Positions 7,019 through 11,806 of a stretch of 11,806 nucleotides of DNA are shown here, one piece after another (within the stretch, counting starts at the first letter, position 1; every line of letters begins with the position of its first letter). Below the pieces are notes generated by a model. The model saw only the letters and a list, made by a program, of their open reading frames with translations. It was not told where the DNA came from and did no database searches. The position numbers were made by a program, and so were the translations under genes. The stretch comes from Betaproteobacteria bacterium (GTDB taxonomy: Bacteria > Pseudomonadota > Gammaproteobacteria > Burkholderiales > Burkholderiaceae_C), in NCBI GenBank assembly GCA_005882155.1, contig VBCQ01000435.1:1-11806 (forward strand), given 5' to 3'.

Positions 7019-7047
7019 GCTCCAGGCAGGCAACCCACCTCTGGAGC
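7019..7047 (+). promoter_or_regulatory. Shine-Dalgarno-sequestering hairpin before thiC
   Basis: GCTCCAG (7019-7025) pairs perfectly with CTGGAGC (7041-7047) around a 15-base loop. The 3' arm contains GGAG (7043-7046), the thiC Shine-Dalgarno, five bases before the ATG at 7052. Folded, the stem hides the ribosome binding site. This fits translational repression when the upstream TPP aptamer is occupied, the usual mechanism in Gram-negative bacteria. What displaces the stem in the ligand-free state is not obvious. Confidence 0.7.
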
Positions 7048-7051
7048 TCAG

Positions 7052-8953
<1,902 letters not shown>

Positions 8954-8955
8954 TC

Positions 8956-10005
8956 GTGGAATCTTTGCACGCTGCCATCGCCGGCGCCGGCTTGGCCGGC
9001 CGGCTCGCCGCTTGGCGCTTGCTGCGCCGCGGCTGGCGGGTGAGCCTGTTCGATTCGCTGTCACGCGACGACACCCGATCGGCCTCGATGACGGCCGCAG
9101 CGATGCTGGCGCCGCTCGCGGAAATCGCGGTCGCCGACGCAGTGGTGTTCGAGCAGGCGCAGCGCTCGATGGCGCTGTGGCCCGAGTGGCTCGCGCAGCT
9201 GCGCGACGACAGCGGCGAGGCGGTCTACCACCGGCGCGACGGCACGATCGTCGTCGCGCATGCGCCGGATCGCGCGACGCTCGACCAGTTCAAGCGCGTG
9301 CTGCATCACAAGCTGCCGGCCGAGCATCGCAGCCGCGTCCAATCGCTCGATGGGAGCGCATTGGCGCAGCTCGAGCCCGCGCTCGCCGGCCGCTTCGACG
9401 GCGGTCTGTGGCTCGAAGGCGAGGGCCAGCTTGCCAATGACGAGTTGATGCACGCGCTCGCGCTGGCGATCGACAGGCTCGGCGGCCATTGGCACGAATG
9501 CTGCGCCGTCGACGCGCTCGATGCGCGCGGCCTGCACAGCGCGCAAGGCCGCTGCGACGCCGATCTCGTCATCGACGCGCGCGGCGTCGGCGCGAAGCGC
9601 GATTGGCCTGCGCTGCGCGGTGTTCGCGGCGAAGTCATCACCGTCGAGTGCAACGGCGTGGTGCTGCAGCGGCCGGTGCGATTGATGCACCCGCGCTACC
9701 AGCTCTACATCGCACCGCGCCCGCAGCAGCGCTTCGTCGTCGGCGCGACCGAGCTCGAATCGGAAGACGACGGGCCGATCACGCTGCGATCGATGCTCGA
9801 GCTCGGCAGCGCGCTCTACAGCCTGCACCCCGCATTCGGCGAAGCGCGCGTCGTGCGAACCGCCGCCGCGCTGCGGCCGACGCTCGACGACCATCGGCCG
9901 GCGCTCGTCAACGCCGACGGTGTCTGGCGACTCAATGGCCTGTACCGCCACGGCTTCCTTTGCGCACCGGCGCTGGTCGAGCAACTGATGGGCCAGTCGC
10001 GATGA
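8956..10005 (+). CDS. thiO: FAD-dependent glycine oxidase ThiO
   Basis: The 349-residue flavoprotein of the D-amino-acid-oxidase family oxidises glycine with O2 to the imine (dehydroglycine) used by ThiG. It thus stands in for the anaerobic radical enzyme ThiH. The N-terminal dinucleotide-binding motif is GAGLAG (residues 10-15), with an acidic residue at the end of strand 2 (Asp33). The C-terminal flavin block AALRPTLDDHRPAL and LNGLYRHGFLCAPALVEQ is typical of the family. The start is GTG 8956, two bases after the thiC stop and immediately before the beta strand of the FAD fold; no ATG precedes it. Its stop overlaps the thiS ATG (ATGA). The placement between thiC and thiS supports ThiO over other members of this broad family. 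Confidence 0.88.
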   Translation: MESLHAAIAGAGLAGRLAAWRLLRRGWRVSLFDSLSRDDTRSASMTAAAMLAPLAEIAVADAVVFEQAQRSMALWPEWLAQLRDDSGEAVYHRRDGTIVVAHAPDRATLDQFKRVLHHKLPAEHRSRVQSLDGSALAQLEPALAGRFDGGLWLEGEGQLANDELMHALALAIDRLGGHWHECCAVDALDARGLHSAQGRCDADLVIDARGVGAKRDWPALRGVRGEVITVECNGVVLQRPVRLMHPRYQLYIAPRPQQRFVVGATELESEDDGPITLRSMLELGSALYSLHPAFGEARVVRTAAALRPTLDDHRPALVNADGVWRLNGLYRHGFLCAPALVEQLMGQSR

Positions 10006-10211
10006 GCGAAGTCCACGTCTCATTGAACGGCGAGCGCGTGACGACCGCGGCGTCGAGCCTGCAGGCCCTGCTCCGCGCGCAGGGCTACGACCTCGCCGCA
10101 GCGATGGCCTGCGCGATCAATCGGGTGTTCGTGCCGCGACCGCAGTGGGAGCAGCGCATGTTGGCGAACGGCGACCAGATCGACGTCATCACGCCGATCA
10201 CCGGAGGCTAA
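10002..10211 (+). CDS. thiS: Thiamin sulfur-carrier protein ThiS
   Basis: The 69-residue ubiquitin-fold protein carries sulfur as a C-terminal thiocarboxylate to ThiG for thiazole formation. It begins MSEVHVSLNGERV and ends DVITPITGG, with the required GlyGly tail as the last two residues. Length and the pattern of beta strands match ThiS. The ATG overlaps the thiO stop by four bases, indicating translational coupling. It must be adenylylated by ThiF or a MoeB-like enzyme, neither of which is in the window. The two terminal Gly codons (GGA GGC) also supply the Shine-Dalgarno of thiG. Confidence 0.95.
   Translation: MSEVHVSLNGERVTTAASSLQALLRAQGYDLAAAMACAINRVFVPRPQWEQRMLANGDQIDVITPITGG
10203..10207 (+). 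promoter_or_regulatory. thiG Shine-Dalgarno embedded in the thiS GlyGly codons
   Basis: GGAGG lies nine bases before the thiG ATG (10217). The same bases are the GGA and the first two bases of the GGC codon for the terminal Gly pair of ThiS. It is one of the few strong Shine-Dalgarno sites in the window and fixes the thiG start. Confidence 0.8.
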
Positions 10212-10216
10212 AGACC

Positions 10217-11008
10217 ATGCCCAACGAAACCTGGAGCGTCGCCGGCACCGACCTGGGTAGCCGCCTGATGCTCGGCACCGCCCAATACCCATCGCTGCAG
10301 TGCCTGGCCGACGCGGTGCGCGCAAGCGGCACGCAAGTGCTGACGGTGGGCTTGCGCCGCCTGCAGCCCGAGCACGGCGGCGGCAACAGCTTTTGGCAGC
10401 GCATCAGCGCGCTCGGCTGCAGGGTCCTGCCCAACACCGCCGGCTGCCACAGCGCACAAGAGGCGATCACGCTGGCGCAGATGGCGCGCGAGATTTTCGG
10501 CACCGCGTGGATCAAGCTCGAAGTGATCGGCGACGACTACACGTTGCAACCCGACACGTTCGCGACCATCGACGCAGCGAACCAGCTCGCGCGTGACGGC
10601 TTCGCGGTGTTCGCCTACACGACCGACGACCTGGTCGTTGCGCAGCGCCTGCGCGACGCCGGCTGCGCAGCGATCATGCCGTGGGCCGCGCCGATCGGCA
10701 CCGGCCGCGGGCCGATGAATCCGCAAGCACTCACAACCTTGCGCGAGCGCTTGCCCGATGCGGTGCTGGTCGTCGACGCCGGGCTCGGCCGGCCGTCGCA
10801 CGCGGCGCAGGTGATGGAACTCGGCTACGACGCGGTGCTGCTCAACACCGCGGTCGCGCGGGCCGGTGACCCGGTGCGCATGGCGGAGGCGTTTGGCCTC
10901 GCGGTGCGCGCCGGCCGTGCGGCATATGCGGCGACGCCGATGACCGAGCGACAAAGCGCACAAGCCTCGACGCCGACGGTGGGAATGCCGTTCTGGCACC
11001 AGACATGA
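10217..11008 (+). CDS. thiG: Thiazole synthase ThiG
   Basis: The 263-residue TIM-barrel enzyme joins 1-deoxy-D-xylulose 5-phosphate, dehydroglycine and sulfur from ThiS thiocarboxylate into thiazole phosphate. The Schiff-base Lys is in IKLEVIGDD (Lys100). Other family blocks are MLGTAQYPS, GCRVLPNTAGCHSAQEA, GCAAIMPWAAPIGTGRG (phosphate binding) and VVDAGLGRPSHAAQVMELGYDAVLLNTAVA. The start at ATG 10217 follows a GGAGG site and lies five bases after the thiS stop. The C-terminal tail (TPTVGMPFW) resembles betaproteobacterial ThiG proteins as I remember them. The stop overlaps the thiD ATG. Dehydroglycine would come from ThiO encoded two genes upstream. Confidence 0.97.
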   Translation: MPNETWSVAGTDLGSRLMLGTAQYPSLQCLADAVRASGTQVLTVGLRRLQPEHGGGNSFWQRISALGCRVLPNTAGCHSAQEAITLAQMAREIFGTAWIKLEVIGDDYTLQPDTFATIDAANQLARDGFAVFAYTTDDLVVAQRLRDAGCAAIMPWAAPIGTGRGPMNPQALTTLRERLPDAVLVVDAGLGRPSHAAQVMELGYDAVLLNTAVARAGDPVRMAEAFGLAVRAGRAAYAATPMTERQSAQASTPTVGMPFWHQT

Positions 11009-11806
11009 ATTTCTTGTTGACGATCGCCGGGCACGACCCGATCGATGGCGCCGGCATCACGGCCGACCTCGCGACATGGCGGGCGATGGGGCTGCAAGCT
11101 GCGAGCGTCGTCACCGCGCTGACGGTGCAGAACTCGCAAGGACTCGAGCGCGTCGAGGCGGTCGACGCGCGGCTCGTGCGAGACGCGTTGCAAGCGGTCC
11201 TGCTCGACGGCGAGCCGGCCGCCATCAAGGTCGGCATGCTCGGCTCTGCGGCGGTCGCGCGCGAAGTCACCAAATTCGTCGTGGCACGTGGGTGTCCTGT
11301 CGTCGTCGATCCGGTGCTCGCGGCATCGAACGGCCGCGTCGCGCATCGCGATGACGCCGCGGCGTTTCTCGATGCGCTGATGCCGTTGCTGCAGCGCGCT
11401 GACGTCATCACGCCGAATCTTGCCGAGGCCACCGCCCTGCTCGGCGAGCGCGTGGACGATGCGTTGGCCTGCGCACAGCGCTTGCGAGTTCTGTGCCGCG
11501 GCGCCGTCGTGCTCAAGGGCGGGCATGCCGATGACTCATCACAAAGCGTCGACTGGGTCGTTGCCGCCGAGCGCAGCGCGCGGCTCGCGAGCGAGCGACT
11601 CGCGGGCGCGTCGCATGGCACCGGTTGCGTGTTCTCCGCGGTGCTCGCCGGCATGCTGGCGCAAGGCTGGGACGTCTTGGAGGCAGCGACCGAAGCGAAG
11701 TTGCGCGTCCATGCCGGCATCGCACAAGGCAGCGCCATCGGCCCCGGGCGGCTGAACACGAACCCGGATGCGAAGTTGGCGAGCGACCATCTGCCGACCT
11801 TCCACT
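11005..11806 (+). CDS. thiD: Hydroxymethylpyrimidine(-phosphate) kinase ThiD, 3' end cut by window
   Basis: This is a ribokinase-fold enzyme that phosphorylates HMP and HMP-P to HMP-PP, the pyrimidine substrate for thiamin phosphate synthase (ThiE). The frame starts at an ATG overlapping the thiG stop (ATGA) and is still open at the window edge, with 267 codons read, close to the full family length. Motifs seen are TIAGHDPIDGAGI (residues 6-18, substrate loop), ALTVQNSQG (38-46), DPVLAASNG (102-110), ITPNLAEATALL (135-146), VLKGGH (169-174) and the anion-hole block SHGTGC (203-208). The substrate loop has Ile-Asp where many ThiD proteins have Ser-Gly. As the last gene seen in the TPP-regulated operon, its role in thiamin synthesis is well supported. 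Confidence 0.93.
   Translation, partial: MNFLLTIAGHDPIDGAGITADLATWRAMGLQAASVVTALTVQNSQGLERVEAVDARLVRDALQAVLLDGEPAAIKVGMLGSAAVAREVTKFVVARGCPVVVDPVLAASNGRVAHRDDAAAFLDALMPLLQRADVITPNLAEATALLGERVDDALACAQRLRVLCRGAVVLKGGHADDSSQSVDWVVAAERSARLASERLAGASHGTGCVFSAVLAGMLAQGWDVLEAATEAKLRVHAGIAQGSAIGPGRLNTNPDAKLASDHLPTFH

Larger units (their letters stand above)
6768..7051. other. Divergent control region between leuS and thiC
   Basis: This 284-bp gap separates the two divergent operons. It holds the leuS -10 box (minus strand), a central G/C-rich stretch of about 75 bp, the thiC -10 box, the TPP aptamer and two leader hairpins. In the central part I see only a weak short inverted repeat (AGCG/CGCT, 6849-6860) and no recognisable operator or small gene. 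Confidence 0.7.

Overview
The window is a dense, high-GC stretch of chromosome with strong G/C preference at third codon positions. It most likely comes from a betaproteobacterium of the Burkholderiales type. That placement is an inference from three things: the leuS-lptE-holA operon, a TPP-controlled thiC-thiO-thiS-thiG-thiD operon that uses ThiO rather than ThiH, and the pgpA-cinA pairing. All clearly identified genes are housekeeping or biosynthetic. There is no rRNA, tRNA, CRISPR array, insertion sequence or phage gene.

Left arm (1-2512, plus strand): the 3' end of pgpA (phospholipid synthesis), a stand-alone cinA/pncC-type nicotinamide-nucleotide amidase, and a ghrA-like 2-hydroxyacid dehydrogenase. 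The first two junctions can be read as 4-base GTGA stop/start overlaps. Next come a 41-codon open frame with coding-like composition but no standard start codon, and a PIN-domain (VapC-like) ribonuclease whose ATG overlaps the stop of that short frame. These last two look like an accessory toxin module, possibly with a decayed antitoxin.

Middle (2527-6767, minus strand): leuS, lptE and holA form a compact operon (leucyl-tRNA synthetase, LPS-assembly lipoprotein, DNA polymerase III delta). It converges on the PIN gene, with 14 bases between the two stop codons and an 11-bp tandem duplication across the junction.

Divergent control region (6768-7051): a TATAAT -10 box serves leuS on the minus strand. 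On the plus strand a TAAAAT box lies just before a TPP riboswitch (about 6897-6992). The riboswitch is followed by a hairpin that buries the thiC Shine-Dalgarno, which points to translational control by thiamin pyrophosphate.

Right arm (7052-11806, plus strand): thiC makes the HMP-P pyrimidine, thiO makes dehydroglycine, thiS carries sulfur, thiG forms the thiazole, and thiD (cut by the window edge) phosphorylates HMP-P. Genes are 2-5 bases apart or overlap by 4, so the operon is probably translationally coupled. thiE and thiF/moeB functions are not in the window.

I found no clearly new multi-gene system. The points most worth a second look are the PIN gene with its startless upstream frame and the detailed architecture of the thiC leader.
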